A stretch of DNA of 62,109 nucleotides from an uncultured Eubacteriales bacterium (GCA_934463265.1 CAKSIU010000005.1:1-62109); one strand, 5' to 3'. Shown: positions 34,417 through 43,712, numbered from the stretch's first letter. Numbers and translations are program-made. Notes: generated by a model from the sequence alone, not told the origin.

Positions 34417-35454
34417 ATGGCAAGCGCTTGGATATTAGTAGCTACAATGATTTCATTTTTGATTACGTATTTTTCCGGTAAAAAAATCATACCATATCTT
34501 CACAAATTAAAATATGGGCAAACTATATTAGAAATCGGTCCATCGTGGCACAAAAATAAACAAGGTACGCCTACAATGGGAGGAATAATCTTCATTTTAG
34601 GAATATATCTGTCAATTATAGTTGCAATGCCATTGTATTATTTTTTGACGGCAAAAGGAAATATGCGTTTGCAAGAGCCGCCACTTATGGTGCTAAAAAT
34701 CATATCCGGGCTTTTAATGGCGCTAGCATACGGTGCGATAGGCTTTTTGGATGATTATGTAAAGGTTGTAAAAAATCGCAATTTGGGACTGACCGCGTTA
34801 CAAAAATTAATTATGCAGTTTTTGGTAGTAGGTTCATATTTGCTATCGTTGTACTGTGCGGAAGTTCTGCAGGGAGGCGGCAATGCTACCTCAACGATAA
34901 TACCTTTTTTTGTCAGAGTGGATTTCGGGCTATTTTATTGGCCAATGGCGGCCTTGTTGATAGTCGGAATGGTTAACGCGGTGAATTTAACCGACGGAAT
35001 AGATGGTTTGTGTACGTCGGTAACATTTTTTGTAGCGATATTTTTTATGCTGATAGCGGGCTTTTTAAGCATGATGAATTTGAGTATAGTTACAGGTGCG
35101 CTCATAGGGGGATGCTTTGGATTTTTGATATTTAATATGCATCCGGCAAAAGTGTTTATGGGAGATACAGGCTCGCTATTTTTGGGCGGATTGATATGCG
35201 CTGTGGCGTTCACGTTGGATATGCCGATACTTTTGCCAATAATAGGAATAATGTATGTTATAGAAATGTTTTCGGTGATACTGCAGGTAACTTATTTTAA
35301 GGCAACGAAGGGCAAGCGACTGTTTAAAATGAGCCCATTGCACCATCATTTTGAAATGTGCGGCTGGAGTGAAATAAAACTTTGTTTGGTTTTCGACGTA
35401 ATTACGATGATTTTTGGAATTTTAGCAACAGTACTTGTTGTATGCGGACTTTAA
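34417..35454 (+). CDS. mraY: Phospho-MurNAc-pentapeptide transferase
   Basis: A 345-aa integral membrane enzyme with ten predicted helices that makes lipid I from UDP-MurNAc-pentapeptide and undecaprenyl phosphate. Family motifs: GTPTMGG near residue 50, FLDDYVKVVKNRNLGL (Asp-Asp pair for Mg2+), NAVNLTDGIDGL, VFMGDTGSLFLGG and SPLHHHFE near the C-terminus. The start is ATG 34417 behind AGAGGTGG. The usual neighbours murE, murF and murD are absent between the PBP gene and ftsW. Confidence 0.96.
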   Translation: MASAWILVATMISFLITYFSGKKIIPYLHKLKYGQTILEIGPSWHKNKQGTPTMGGIIFILGIYLSIIVAMPLYYFLTAKGNMRLQEPPLMVLKIISGLLMALAYGAIGFLDDYVKVVKNRNLGLTALQKLIMQFLVVGSYLLSLYCAEVLQGGGNATSTIIPFFVRVDFGLFYWPMAALLIVGMVNAVNLTDGIDGLCTSVTFFVAIFFMLIAGFLSMMNLSIVTGALIGGCFGFLIFNMHPAKVFMGDTGSLFLGGLICAVAFTLDMPILLPIIGIMYVIEMFSVILQVTYFKATKGKRLFKMSPLHHHFEMCGWSEIKLCLVFDVITMIFGILATVLVVCGL

Positions 35455-35497
35455 AATTCGGAGAAAATGAAGAATTTTTTATTAAGGAGGGGTAAGA

Positions 35498-36763
35498 TTG
35501 AGTAAAAATTATGGTCGAAGTACAGCGAGATATCAAAAAGAAAGAGTTAGCGCAAGAAAAAATTCAAAATCGGGTAAAGCATCCGGCACAAAAAGCAGCG
35601 TGTTTTCTGTGTCAAAAAAGTTAAACCCGGTGCGAAAGAAATTCAAAGTTTTTTCTATGCGTTCCGGCCTTGATATGCCGTTTTTCTTTATAAATATGGC
35701 GATACTTGTAATCGGACTGATAATGTTATTTTCGGCGTCTTACCCTAACGCGTACTACTACAAACACGGTGACAGTTATTATTTTATAAGAAGTCAGCTT
35801 ATTTGGGCGGTAATTGGAGTAGTTGCGATGATAGCGATTTCTTATTTCGATTACCATCATCTGCATAAATTTGCGGTGCCTGTGTTGGGCTTGTCATTTA
35901 TCCTGCTGGTAGTAGTTTTGTTCATGCCAATGGTAAACGGCGTTCATCGCTGGATTCCACTGGGACCAATTGGATTCCAGGCGTCGGAAATAACTAAATT
36001 TGCGATAGTTTTGTCATTTGCGCATTTTATCTCGATAAATTTCAAAAAGATGGGTACGTTTAAGTATGGAATTTTGCCGTATGGAATAATATTAGCACTT
36101 ACAGCGTTTTTGCTGTACCTGGAGCCGCACATTTCCTGCTTGATAATCGTTGTGCTGCTCGCCGGTGGAATGTTGTATATAGGCGGCGTAAAACTGCGAT
36201 GGTTCGGTCTGGTTTTAGCAATCGCGTTGGCAGCAGTCGGATATGTAGTTTTGTTTACCGATAAATTAGGATATGCAAATGGCCGAGTTCAGGGCTGGCT
36301 AGACCCATTTACTAGCAATCCAAATGTTGACACTTGGCAGACGAAACAAGGACTTTACGCGATAGGTTCTGGAGGTCTGTGGGGACTAGGGTTGGGACAG
36401 TCTCGGCAAAAATATTTGTACATTCCGGAGCCGCAAAATGACTTTATTTTCTCAGTAGTATGCGAAGAACTAGGATTTATCGGCGCACTGATAATATTAA
36501 TTTTGTTTGCAATGCTTATTTGGCGAGGAATCATCATCTCGATGAGGGCGAAGGATAAATTTGGCGCGCTGTTGGGAATAGGATTAACGGCGCAGGTTGG
36601 TTTGCAGGTAATTTTAAACATATTTGTTGTTACAAACACGATTCCCAATACAGGAATAAGCTTGCCGTTTTTCAGCTATGGCGGAACGTCATTAGTTATG
36701 CTTCTGGCGCAGATGGGCATAGTTTTATCGATTTCTAGAACGTCTAAAATAGAAAAAACTTGA
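35498..36763 (+). CDS. ftsW: Septal glycosyltransferase FtsW
   Basis: A 421-aa SEDS-family peptidoglycan polymerase working with the septal PBP. A basic cytoplasmic tail of about 60 residues precedes ten membrane helices. The conserved catalytic region is seen in NVDTWQTKQGLYAIGSGG, GLGLGQSRQKYLYIPEPQND and the final PNTGISLPFFSYGGTSL. TTG 35498 follows AAGGAGG. The long N-terminal tail (RYQKERVSARKNSKS) is more than most FtsW proteins carry. murG follows 15 bp later. Confidence 0.94.
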   Translation: MSKNYGRSTARYQKERVSARKNSKSGKASGTKSSVFSVSKKLNPVRKKFKVFSMRSGLDMPFFFINMAILVIGLIMLFSASYPNAYYYKHGDSYYFIRSQLIWAVIGVVAMIAISYFDYHHLHKFAVPVLGLSFILLVVVLFMPMVNGVHRWIPLGPIGFQASEITKFAIVLSFAHFISINFKKMGTFKYGILPYGIILALTAFLLYLEPHISCLIIVVLLAGGMLYIGGVKLRWFGLVLAIALAAVGYVVLFTDKLGYANGRVQGWLDPFTSNPNVDTWQTKQGLYAIGSGGLWGLGLGQSRQKYLYIPEPQNDFIFSVVCEELGFIGALIILILFAMLIWRGIIISMRAKDKFGALLGIGLTAQVGLQVILNIFVVTNTIPNTGISLPFFSYGGTSLVMLLAQMGIVLSISRTSKIEKT

Positions 36764-36778
36764 GAAAGAATGTGACTT

Positions 36779-37894
36779 ATGAGGATTATTTTTGCCGGAG
36801 GAGGCACGGCTGGACATATAAATCCGGCGCTGGCGGTGGCTGGATATGTAAGAGAGAAACAGCCGGATGCGGAAATTTTGTACGTTGGTGCGGTTGGCGG
36901 AATGGAAGAACGTCTTGTAAAGCAGGCCGGATTTAACTTTCGCGGAATAAAAATTTCTGGATTCAGTCGAAAAATTAACATTGCCAGCTTGAAGAAAAAT
37001 ATAGTAACGTTAAAAAGAGTTTTGACGGCAAGTGCTGAGTCGAGAGAAATTATCAAAGATTTCAAGCCGGATATATGCGTTGGGACAGGTGGCTACGTAA
37101 GCGGTCCGATTTTACGAAAAGCTGCACAGATGGGGATTCCGATAATAATTCATGAGCAAAATGCATTTCCAGGTGTAACAACAAAGATACTTTCGCATAA
37201 AGCAGATTGCGTAATGTTGGCGATAGAGCAGGCAAAAAAATTTTTTAGTGAAAAATGTAATGTGGTAGTAACAGGAAATCCCATTAGAAAGGAAATAATA
37301 TCGGCGAGTAAGGACGCTGCACGAGCCAAGTTGAAACTTGATGATAGACCGGTAATCTTGTCGTTTGGAGGCAGTTTAGGTGCGAGAAAAGTCAACGAAG
37401 CGGTGTTGAAGTTGATTGCAGATACCGCGAAGAATGACGAATTTCAACATATTCACGCATATGGTCAATATGGACAATGGTTTTTGCCAAAGTTAGAAGA
37501 GAAAGGCGTAAAAATTTCTGAACATCCAAATTTCGACATAAGAGAGTACATAAACGATATGCCAACCTGTTTGGCTGCCGCAGATTTAGTTATTTGTCGA
37601 TCCGGTGCGATAACTCTAAGTGAACTGCAAGCTCAGGGAAAAGCTTCCATTTTGATTCCGTCGCCGAATGTAGCAGAAAATCATCAATATCACAACGCAA
37701 TGGCTTTGGTAAAAAATCAAGCGGCGAGTATCATAGAGGAAAAAGACTTGACCGGAGAAATTTTAATAGAAAAAGTTAGAAGTTTGTTGTCAAACCCAGA
37801 GTTATTGAGAAAATACCAGCAAAATGCAAAAAATATGGCAATTTGTGACGCAAATGAGAGAATTTACTCTATAATAGAGAAAATAGTAGGTTAA
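36779..37894 (+). CDS. murG: Lipid II synthase MurG
   Basis: A 371-aa GT-B glycosyltransferase at the inner membrane face that adds GlcNAc to lipid I. It has the N-terminal G-loop FAGGGTAGHINPALAVA, the third loop GTGGYVSGP, HEQNAFPG, and in the C-domain LSFGGSLGARKVNEAV and the UDP-GlcNAc site ICRSGAITLSELQAQGK. Length is normal. ATG 36779 lies close to ftsW. murC and murB, often next, are not here; divIB follows. Confidence 0.96.
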   Translation: MRIIFAGGGTAGHINPALAVAGYVREKQPDAEILYVGAVGGMEERLVKQAGFNFRGIKISGFSRKINIASLKKNIVTLKRVLTASAESREIIKDFKPDICVGTGGYVSGPILRKAAQMGIPIIIHEQNAFPGVTTKILSHKADCVMLAIEQAKKFFSEKCNVVVTGNPIRKEIISASKDAARAKLKLDDRPVILSFGGSLGARKVNEAVLKLIADTAKNDEFQHIHAYGQYGQWFLPKLEEKGVKISEHPNFDIREYINDMPTCLAAADLVICRSGAITLSELQAQGKASILIPSPNVAENHQYHNAMALVKNQAASIIEEKDLTGEILIEKVRSLLSNPELLRKYQQNAKNMAICDANERIYSIIEKIVG

Positions 37895-37951
37895 AAAGTT
37901 AATTTTGGAAAGATATTTTTTTAGGTGAGTGTAAAAAGGATTTAAAGCTTT

Positions 37952-38770
37952 ATGAAAAAAGTGCAAGAAAATAAAAAAAAATCTATGCGAAAAATTAAAG
38001 GAAAAAAAATTGTTGTGCGCAGAAAACCTAACATTTTAGGCTATAAAATAAAGTCATTTTTGGCTTATACAACGACATTTTTTATAATTTCTGCGATATG
38101 TATTTTTCTTTCATCAGCGATTCTTTTTAAAATAAAAGAAATAGTTATGCAGGGCGATGAAGTTTGCGAACAGCAGGTTTTAATCGAAGAAAGTGAAATA
38201 AAAAAGGGAGATAATCTTTTTTTGGCCGATACAGAAGCAGCAAGCACCAAATTAGAGGAGAAAATTCCGGAGGTAGATACGGTTACAATGACGAAAAAAT
38301 TTCCGAATAAGCTCATTATTGACGTGAAAAAAGCGACTAAATTTTTTTGCATAGAATTTGAAGAGCAATACGTTTTTATAAGCAATAAAGGCAAAGTTTT
38401 GGAAATTTCTGATGAGCGCGATGAAAATTTAATTCTTTTAAAGGGTATAAGTTTAGATTCATTTGAGGTTGGCAAAAAGGTGAAGTATGCAGATAAATCT
38501 TTGGAGAAAAAATTATCAGAATTTGCAGAAAAAATGAATTCAAACGGTTTATCAAAGATATCGGAGATAAATTTTAATAAGGGTTCTTTATTTTTTGTAA
38601 ATTACGATAACAGAATAAAAATAAATTTTGGTTTTTACGAAAATATGGACTACAAAATAAAAACTGCATCAAAAATTATAAATAATAAGTTGGGCGCAGC
38701 AGAATCCGGTACGCTAGACCTTTCAGACGTGCCCAAAGAAAATCGCTCATATTTTACGCCGAGTTATTAA
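37952..38770 (+). CDS. divIB: Cell division protein DivIB/FtsQ
   Basis: A 272-aa bitopic protein: a Lys-rich cytoplasmic tail, one membrane helix (about 38-62), then a POTRA domain (FKIKEIVMQGDEVCEQQVLI to FPNKLIIDVKKATKFF) and a beta domain. It scaffolds the FtsQLB divisome complex with the FtsL-like protein. Sequence is divergent, but position between murG and ftsZ and the POTRA pattern support the call. 195 bp separate it from ftsZ, which has its own promoter. Confidence 0.88.
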   Translation: MKKVQENKKKSMRKIKGKKIVVRRKPNILGYKIKSFLAYTTTFFIISAICIFLSSAILFKIKEIVMQGDEVCEQQVLIEESEIKKGDNLFLADTEAASTKLEEKIPEVDTVTMTKKFPNKLIIDVKKATKFFCIEFEEQYVFISNKGKVLEISDERDENLILLKGISLDSFEVGKKVKYADKSLEKKLSEFAEKMNSNGLSKISEINFNKGSLFFVNYDNRIKINFGFYENMDYKIKTASKIINNKLGAAESGTLDLSDVPKENRSYFTPSY

Positions 38771-38871
38771 CTGAGAAATGTTGATTTAAGGGATATTCTG
38801 GAATAACGTTGTGGGAATATATACAAAACTTATTTTTTGTTCTAAAAAAGAAATAAATTTTATTAAGTATC

Positions 38872-38900
38872 TTGCATTTTTTATATTAATATGTTAAATT
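38872..38900 (+). promoter_or_regulatory. ftsZ promoter
   Basis: -35 TTGCAT (38872-38877), 17-bp spacer, -10 TAAATT (38895-38900), 64 bases before the ftsZ start. Confidence 0.6.
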
Positions 38901-38964
38901 AAAATAGGAGTTATATTAATTAAGACTTTTAATAAAAAATAAATTTAAAACAGGGGGTATAATA

Positions 38965-40146
38965 ATGCCATTTGAATTAGAAAATGATTTTGATAATATA
39001 GTTCAAATAAAAGTTATAGGAGTAGGTGGCGGCGGAGGTAACGCGCTCGACAGAATGGTTATGGCCGGCGTAAAATGCGTTGAGTTTGTTTCTGTTAATA
39101 CTGACAAGCAGGCTCTGCAACGTTCAAAAGCTACTCAGAAAATCCAAATCGGAGACAAAATTACACATGGAAAAGGTGCCGGCTCTAAACCAGAAATAGG
39201 TCAAAAAGCAGCGGAAGAAAATCGTGAAGAAATTGCTGCGGCAATAAAAGGCACAGATATGGTGTTTATTACAGCCGGAATGGGCGGCGGTACAGGAACA
39301 GGTGCAGCTCCGGTTGTGGCTCAAATAGCGCGCGAAATGGGAGTTTTAACTATCGGCATCGTGACGAAACCGTTTGCTTTTGAGGGAAAAAGAAGAATGG
39401 AACAAGCTGAAAACGGTATTGCAAATCTTCGCGAACACGTGGATTCTTTGGTTATCATTCCGAACGAAAGATTGAAATATGCGAGCGAGCAAAGAATAAC
39501 CTTGCTTAATGCGTTTTCTGTTGCCGATGACGTTTTGCGTCAGGGTGTTCAGAGCATCTCGGATTTGATTTTGTTGCCGGGACTTGTAAATCTTGACTTT
39601 GCCGACGTAACTGCGGTTATGAAAGATGCCGGATATGCTCATATGGGCGTTGGACGAGCTTCCGGAAAAGATAAGGCCGAAGTTGCTGCGAATATGGCAA
39701 TTTCAAGCCCGCTGCTTGAAACGGCCATTAATGGTGCAAAAGGTGTCATAATAAACATTACTTCTTCACCTGACATTGGTCTTGATGAAATTGAAACCGC
39801 TTCAACAATGATTGCAGAGCAGGCCGACCAAGAGGCAAATATTATTTGGGGTGCGGCTTTTGATGAAAATATGGAAGATGAAATGAGTGTTACGGTTATA
39901 GCAACAGGTTTTTCTGACGTAAATATTCCAGGGCCATCTAATGCGAAGTTAACTTATGCAGGAAAATTTACAAACAACAAAAATGAAAAACATCCGATAA
40001 CATCTGGTTTGAGCGGAAGAAATGATAATGTGCAAAATGAAATATTAAATTCGGCAAAAAAAGAAACACGTCCAGGTCAGGCTGCAGATTTTGATGACGA
40101 TGACGATACTTTTTACGATATAATGTCAATATTTAACAAGAAATAA
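38965..40146 (+). CDS. ftsZ: Cell division GTPase FtsZ
   Basis: A 393-aa tubulin homologue that forms the division ring. GVGGGGGNALDRM opens the nucleotide-binding domain, AGMGGGTGTGAAPVVA is the tubulin signature, and NLDFADVTAVM contains the T7 loop aspartate that completes GTP hydrolysis. A variable linker leads to an acidic C-terminal peptide (DDDDTFYDIMSIFNKK), where FtsA/SepF would bind. There is no ftsA in this cluster; SepF elsewhere could substitute. It ends at a strong terminator. Confidence 0.97.
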   Translation: MPFELENDFDNIVQIKVIGVGGGGGNALDRMVMAGVKCVEFVSVNTDKQALQRSKATQKIQIGDKITHGKGAGSKPEIGQKAAEENREEIAAAIKGTDMVFITAGMGGGTGTGAAPVVAQIAREMGVLTIGIVTKPFAFEGKRRMEQAENGIANLREHVDSLVIIPNERLKYASEQRITLLNAFSVADDVLRQGVQSISDLILLPGLVNLDFADVTAVMKDAGYAHMGVGRASGKDKAEVAANMAISSPLLETAINGAKGVIINITSSPDIGLDEIETASTMIAEQADQEANIIWGAAFDENMEDEMSVTVIATGFSDVNIPGPSNAKLTYAGKFTNNKNEKHPITSGLSGRNDNVQNEILNSAKKETRPGQAADFDDDDDTFYDIMSIFNKK

Positions 40147-40170
40147 CAATTAAAAAAATTTAATGGAAAA

Positions 40171-40217
40171 AAACCTCATCATTTAGGCGAGCACTTTTGC
40201 CTACACGATGGGGTTTT
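40171..40217 (+). terminator. ftsZ terminator
   Basis: Outer stem AAACCTCATC (40171-40180) / GATGGGGTTT (40207-40216) with one G-T pair, plus an inner TAGGC/GCCTA stem, then TTTTG. Confidence 0.8.
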
Positions 40218-40294
40218 GTTGCGTTTTTGGGAGTATTTGTAATGCTAAAAAAGAAAAAAATAACATAAAAATTTAAAAAACTGCAAAAAAACTA

Positions 40295-40322
40295 TTGACT
40301 TTTTACAGAGGGGGGGTAAAAT
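40295..40322 (+). promoter_or_regulatory. Promoter of the double-glycine peptide gene
   Basis: -35 TTGACT (40295-40300), 16-bp spacer that includes a run of seven G, -10 TAAAAT (40317-40322). A short GTCGG/CCGAC hairpin follows in the leader. Confidence 0.65.
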
Positions 40323-40392
40323 AAAAGTGTCGGAAGTTTTTTGCTTCTGCCGACAAATACATAAAAATTAAATTAAAGAAGGAGTGTTGAAA

Positions 40393-40695
40393 ATGAAAAG
40401 CAAAAAGAAAAACGAAATGGAAAATGCACAAAACACAATGGAAGCAGCGCAAGAGCTGGACATGAACACGCTGGAAGATGTGGCCGGAGGAAGAGTTGAT
40501 ACACGTATAGTAGAGGAAAAGAAGTCCGGACCAATATATGGTAGAATGGATTGGAAAGAAGAGTTTAATGGCGATTATATCTTGCAGCACAAGAAGTATG
40601 ATGTTGTGGATGAAGCGACAGGAAAAGTAGTTCAAACACTTGACAATGAAAAAAACGCAAAAAGTTATGACAACATTTGGCATCATAGAGGTTAA
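40393..40695 (+). CDS. Double-glycine leader peptide, RiPP/bacteriocin-like precursor
   Basis: A 100-aa peptide. Residues 1-33 are a charged helical leader ending ELDMNTLEDVAGG, matching the GG-type leaders (hydrophobic residues at -4, -7, -12 and GG at -2/-1) cut by the C39 peptidase domain of PCAT exporters. The mature part (67 residues, RVDTRIVEEKK to SYDNIWHHRG) has no Cys and only Thr/Ser for modification, so it may be an unmodified exported peptide. ATG 40393 has AAGGAG 8 bases upstream. It stands alone between its own promoter (40295) and terminator (40706); no immunity gene, maturase or exporter is adjacent. Confidence 0.75.
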   Translation: MKSKKKNEMENAQNTMEAAQELDMNTLEDVAGGRVDTRIVEEKKSGPIYGRMDWKEEFNGDYILQHKKYDVVDEATGKVVQTLDNEKNAKSYDNIWHHRG

Positions 40696-40705
40696 AGTAG
40701 AAAAA

Positions 40706-40737
40706 TCCGTTCAGAAATTTCTGAGCGGACCTTTTTT
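40706..40737 (+). terminator. Terminator of the double-glycine peptide gene
   Basis: Near-perfect palindrome TCCGTTCAGAAA (40706-40717) / TTTCTGAGCGGA (40718-40729), then CCTTTTTTA. Confidence 0.85.
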
Positions 40738-40747
40738 ATTTTAAAAT

Positions 40748-41617
40748 TTATAAATTATTTGCAATTTGTTTAAGGTAGTCTTTAAAATTTGAACCTATTT
40801 CAGGGTGTTTCAGCGCAACTTCAACGCACGCCTTCATAATTCCGAGTTTGTTGCCCATATCATAGCGCGTGCCGGTAAATTCAACTGCGGTCATTCCGAC
40901 GGTGTTTGCCAAGATTTTCATCGCGTCGGTAAGTTGAATTTCTCCACCAACGCCAGGCTTTATTTTATCGAGAATGCTGAAAATATCCGGAGTTAAAATG
41001 CATCTGCCCAGCACAGAATATAGCGACAAAATTTCATTTTCAGAAGGTTTTTCTATCATATCGGTGCAAGAAAAAATATTTTCCCGAATATTTTCGACTT
41101 TTAAAGAGCTGTACTTTGAGATATCTTCACGAGTGACTTTATTAATGCCTAAAACAGCGCGGCCAAATTCGTTGTAAGCACGAATAAGTTGGGCACAAGC
41201 GGGATCATCTCCGATAATGACGTCATCACCGTAAAGCACAGCAAAAGGTTCATTTCCAACAAAAGAACGCGCACAACTTACAGCGTGACCAAGCCCTAAA
41301 GTTTCTTTTTGGCGCAAAAAATAAATATTAGCGAGCTTTGAAATATTCACAATTTCGTCAAAAGTTTTGGCTTTTTTGCTATGTAAAAGACGCTGTTCAA
41401 GTTCAGGGCATCTGTCAAAATGATTTTCGATGAGTTCTTTGCCTCTATTTGTAATAATTAATATGTCAGTTATTCCAGACGCGGCAGCTTCTTCCACGAT
41501 GTATTGAATAGCGGGTTTATCCACAATAGGAAGCATTTCTTTGGGCAAAGCTTTTGTAGCGGGCAAAACCCGAGTACCAAGGCCAGCGGCGGGAATTACA
41601 GCTTTAGTAATTTTCAT
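40748..41617 (-). CDS. galU: UTP-glucose-1-phosphate uridylyltransferase
   Basis: A 289-aa nucleotidyltransferase making UDP-glucose. KAVIPAAGLGTRVLPATKAL is the nucleotide loop with the catalytic Arg; KEMLPIVDKPAIQYIVEEA and FAVLYGDDVI (metal-binding Asp) follow. The start is ATG 41617 (MKITKA) with GGAGG 5-7 bases upstream; the open frame to 41698 is unsupported. UDP-glucose would feed surface glycans. Minus strand, convergent with the peptide gene. Confidence 0.94.
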   Translation of the reverse strand: MKITKAVIPAAGLGTRVLPATKALPKEMLPIVDKPAIQYIVEEAAASGITDILIITNRGKELIENHFDRCPELEQRLLHSKKAKTFDEIVNISKLANIYFLRQKETLGLGHAVSCARSFVGNEPFAVLYGDDVIIGDDPACAQLIRAYNEFGRAVLGINKVTREDISKYSSLKVENIRENIFSCTDMIEKPSENEILSLYSVLGRCILTPDIFSILDKIKPGVGGEIQLTDAMKILANTVGMTAVEFTGTRYDMGNKLGIMKACVEVALKHPEIGSNFKDYLKQIANNL

Positions 41618-41697
41618 GTAATCCTCCGATTTGGGTATAAATTTTTTAAAACACACATAAAGAATTATAAAATACTTTAAAAACAAAGTCAACGGCA

Positions 41698-42192
41698 TTA
41701 ATTTTGAATATTGTGCTTGGTAAAAGTGAATCTGTTCACGAGCATCGCGATGATAATGCCCATGCTGGTGTCCAAAACACGGTTGATAACGTACATTAAT
41801 GTGTCAGAAATATTTCCGTCAGGCCACATCACAACGCTCAAAACGACAATGCAAGAGATGCTCACAGAGGCAGGCTGACCGATAAAATTGCAAATATAAA
41901 TTACAATTAAAATGGCGATGGGCGCGATAAGAAGAGTAGTAATTTCTTTAAAAGGCAACTTATAAATAGCTAAAAGAATCAAATAACCCACGATACCGCC
42001 GATTACCGTGCCGACCAAACGTTGCAAACCGGAGTTAAACGTTTTATTATATGTGGGCTGCAAGCAGATTATGGCAGCGATACTTGCAAATAAAGTGTCG
42101 GTACGGTTTAAAATATAAGCGATTAAAAGGCACAAAAAAACAGAAATAGCGGTTTTTATAGCTCTTAATCCTAACTTGTAACCTGGATTCAT
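41698..42192 (-). CDS. Small FUSC/aromatic-acid-exporter-like membrane protein
   Basis: A 164-aa protein with about five hydrophobic helices. LRAIKTAISVFLCLLIAYIL and the ASIAAIICLQPTYNKTFNSG region followed by RLVGTVIGGIVGYL are typical of the membrane half of the ArAE_1/FUSC family (YgaE-like). The usual cytoplasmic C-terminal domain is absent, so it is a short form or a decayed one. It lies between galU and the dCMP deaminase gene on the same strand. Confidence 0.75.
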   Translation of the reverse strand: MNPGYKLGLRAIKTAISVFLCLLIAYILNRTDTLFASIAAIICLQPTYNKTFNSGLQRLVGTVIGGIVGYLILLAIYKLPFKEITTLLIAPIAILIVIYICNFIGQPASVSISCIVVLSVVMWPDGNISDTLMYVINRVLDTSMGIIIAMLVNRFTFTKHNIQN

Positions 42193-42232
42193 AAGAAATC
42201 TCCCATAAAAATAAAAAATTTAAATTAGTTAA

Positions 42233-42721
42233 TTAATAACCTTTTTTTCCAACTAATGATTCATCTTCTTCAATCCAATCATTTACGTTTATGATTTTAA
42301 AATTGGATTTATCTATGCGAACGACAACAAATTTAATTCCGGCATTTATAATTAGTCTTTTACACATGGCGCATGAGCAGGTATTTTTGACGTATTCGCC
42401 CGAGCCAGCTTCTTTTCCAACGAGGTATAAAGTTGCACCAAGCATATCATTTCTGGCGGCGTGAATAATAGCATTAGCTTCCGCATGAACAGAGCGGCAT
42501 AATTCGTAACGTTCTCCGCGAGGAATTTGTAAAACTTCGCGGGTACATTTGCCAATATCCATGCAATTTTTTCGACCTCTGGGAGCGCCGGTGTATCCAG
42601 AAGATATTATTTGGTCGTTATTGACAATTATAGCACCAAAATTTCGTCTTAAACAAGTTCCGCGCTCCAAAACAGTTTGAGCAATGTCTAAATAATAATT
42701 TTCTTTATTGATTCTGTCCAT
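42233..42721 (-). CDS. dCMP deaminase family protein
   Basis: A 162-aa zinc deaminase. HAEANAI holds the zinc His and catalytic Glu; CSCAMCKR supplies the two zinc cysteines. An extra Cys/His-containing insertion (NCMDIGKCTREV) is usual in ComEB/dCMP deaminases. It converts dCMP to dUMP for dTTP synthesis. The start ATG is behind AAGGAG. Divergent from rsmA. Confidence 0.9.
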   Translation of the reverse strand: MDRINKENYYLDIAQTVLERGTCLRRNFGAIIVNNDQIISSGYTGAPRGRKNCMDIGKCTREVLQIPRGERYELCRSVHAEANAIIHAARNDMLGATLYLVGKEAGSGEYVKNTCSCAMCKRLIINAGIKFVVVRIDKSNFKIINVNDWIEEDESLVGKKGY

Positions 42722-42783
42722 AATAAAAATCTCCTTTTAGATAAATTTATTATAAGATATTTTTCTGTGAGAATCAAATTCTT

Positions 42784-42811
42784 TTGTTTTTAAGAGAAAT
42801 TATGCTATACT
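42784..42811 (+). promoter_or_regulatory. rsmA promoter
   Basis: -35 TTGTTT (42784-42789), 16-bp spacer, extended -10 TGCTATACT ending at 42811; rsmA starts 35 bases later. Confidence 0.55.
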
Positions 42812-42845
42812 AAAAAAGTAAAAATATGAAGATTTAGGAGAAAAT

Positions 42846-43712
42846 ATGGATAAATTATCGGATATCGGAACAATAAAACGTATATTGACAAAGTATGGTT
42901 TTAACTTTTCAAAAGCTTTGGGGCAAAATTTTTTAATAAATCCGAGCGTGTGCCCTAAAATGGCAGAGTCGTGTGGAATAGAAGAAAATACAGGTGTATT
43001 GGAAGTTGGGCCGGGCATAGGAGTTTTAACTTGCGAGCTGGCCCAAAGAGCCCAAAAAGTGGTTGCAATCGAACTTGATAAGCGGTTACTTCCTGTTTTA
43101 AATGAAACTCTGTCCGAATTTGACAATGTAAAAATTATTAATAACGACGTAATGAAAATGAATTTAAAAAGTCTGCTAACCGAGGAATTTTTTGGCATGA
43201 ATGTAGTTGTTTGCGCGAATTTGCCATATTATATAACGTCGCCGATTTTAATGAAGCTACTCGAGGAGCGGCTAAATCTGAGTGCTATTACGGTTATGGT
43301 TCAAAAAGAGGTTGCGCAGAGAATTTGTGCCGGAGCTGGTAACAGAAAATCCGGAAGTATAAGCTTGGCAGTGAATTATTATGCAGAACCAGAAATTTTG
43401 TTTTTTGTAAAAAGCGGAAGTTTCTTACCTGCTCCAAAGGTTGATTCATCGGTAATTAGGCTGAACATAAGAAAAAATCCGGCTTGCGAAGTCTTTAATG
43501 AAAAATTATTATTCAGAATTATAAAAGTGTCTTTTTTGCAGAGAAGAAAGACTGTAATTAACGCATTGAGCAACAATTTAAACTTGCCCAAAGAAACACT
43601 TTTACAAGCCTTTGATGAGTTGGAAATTGACTTAAAAAGCAGGGCAGAAAATTTGACTTTAGAACAGTTTGCAATATTGACAAATTTTTTGTACGAGAAT
43701 GGGCTGGTGTGA
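42846..43712 (+). CDS. rsmA: 16S rRNA dimethyladenosine transferase
   Basis: A 288-aa KsgA-type enzyme that dimethylates A1518/A1519 of 16S rRNA. SKALGQNFLINP opens it; VLEVGPGIGVLTCELA is the SAM motif, NNDVMKMN the third motif and CANLPYYITSPILMKLL the catalytic NLPY motif. The C-terminal helical domain is complete (RRKTVINALSNN). Length is normal. It has its own promoter and is separate from the sugar cluster that follows. Confidence 0.96.
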   Translation: MDKLSDIGTIKRILTKYGFNFSKALGQNFLINPSVCPKMAESCGIEENTGVLEVGPGIGVLTCELAQRAQKVVAIELDKRLLPVLNETLSEFDNVKIINNDVMKMNLKSLLTEEFFGMNVVVCANLPYYITSPILMKLLEERLNLSAITVMVQKEVAQRICAGAGNRKSGSISLAVNYYAEPEILFFVKSGSFLPAPKVDSSVIRLNIRKNPACEVFNEKLLFRIIKVSFLQRRKTVINALSNNLNLPKETLLQAFDELEIDLKSRAENLTLEQFAILTNFLYENGLV

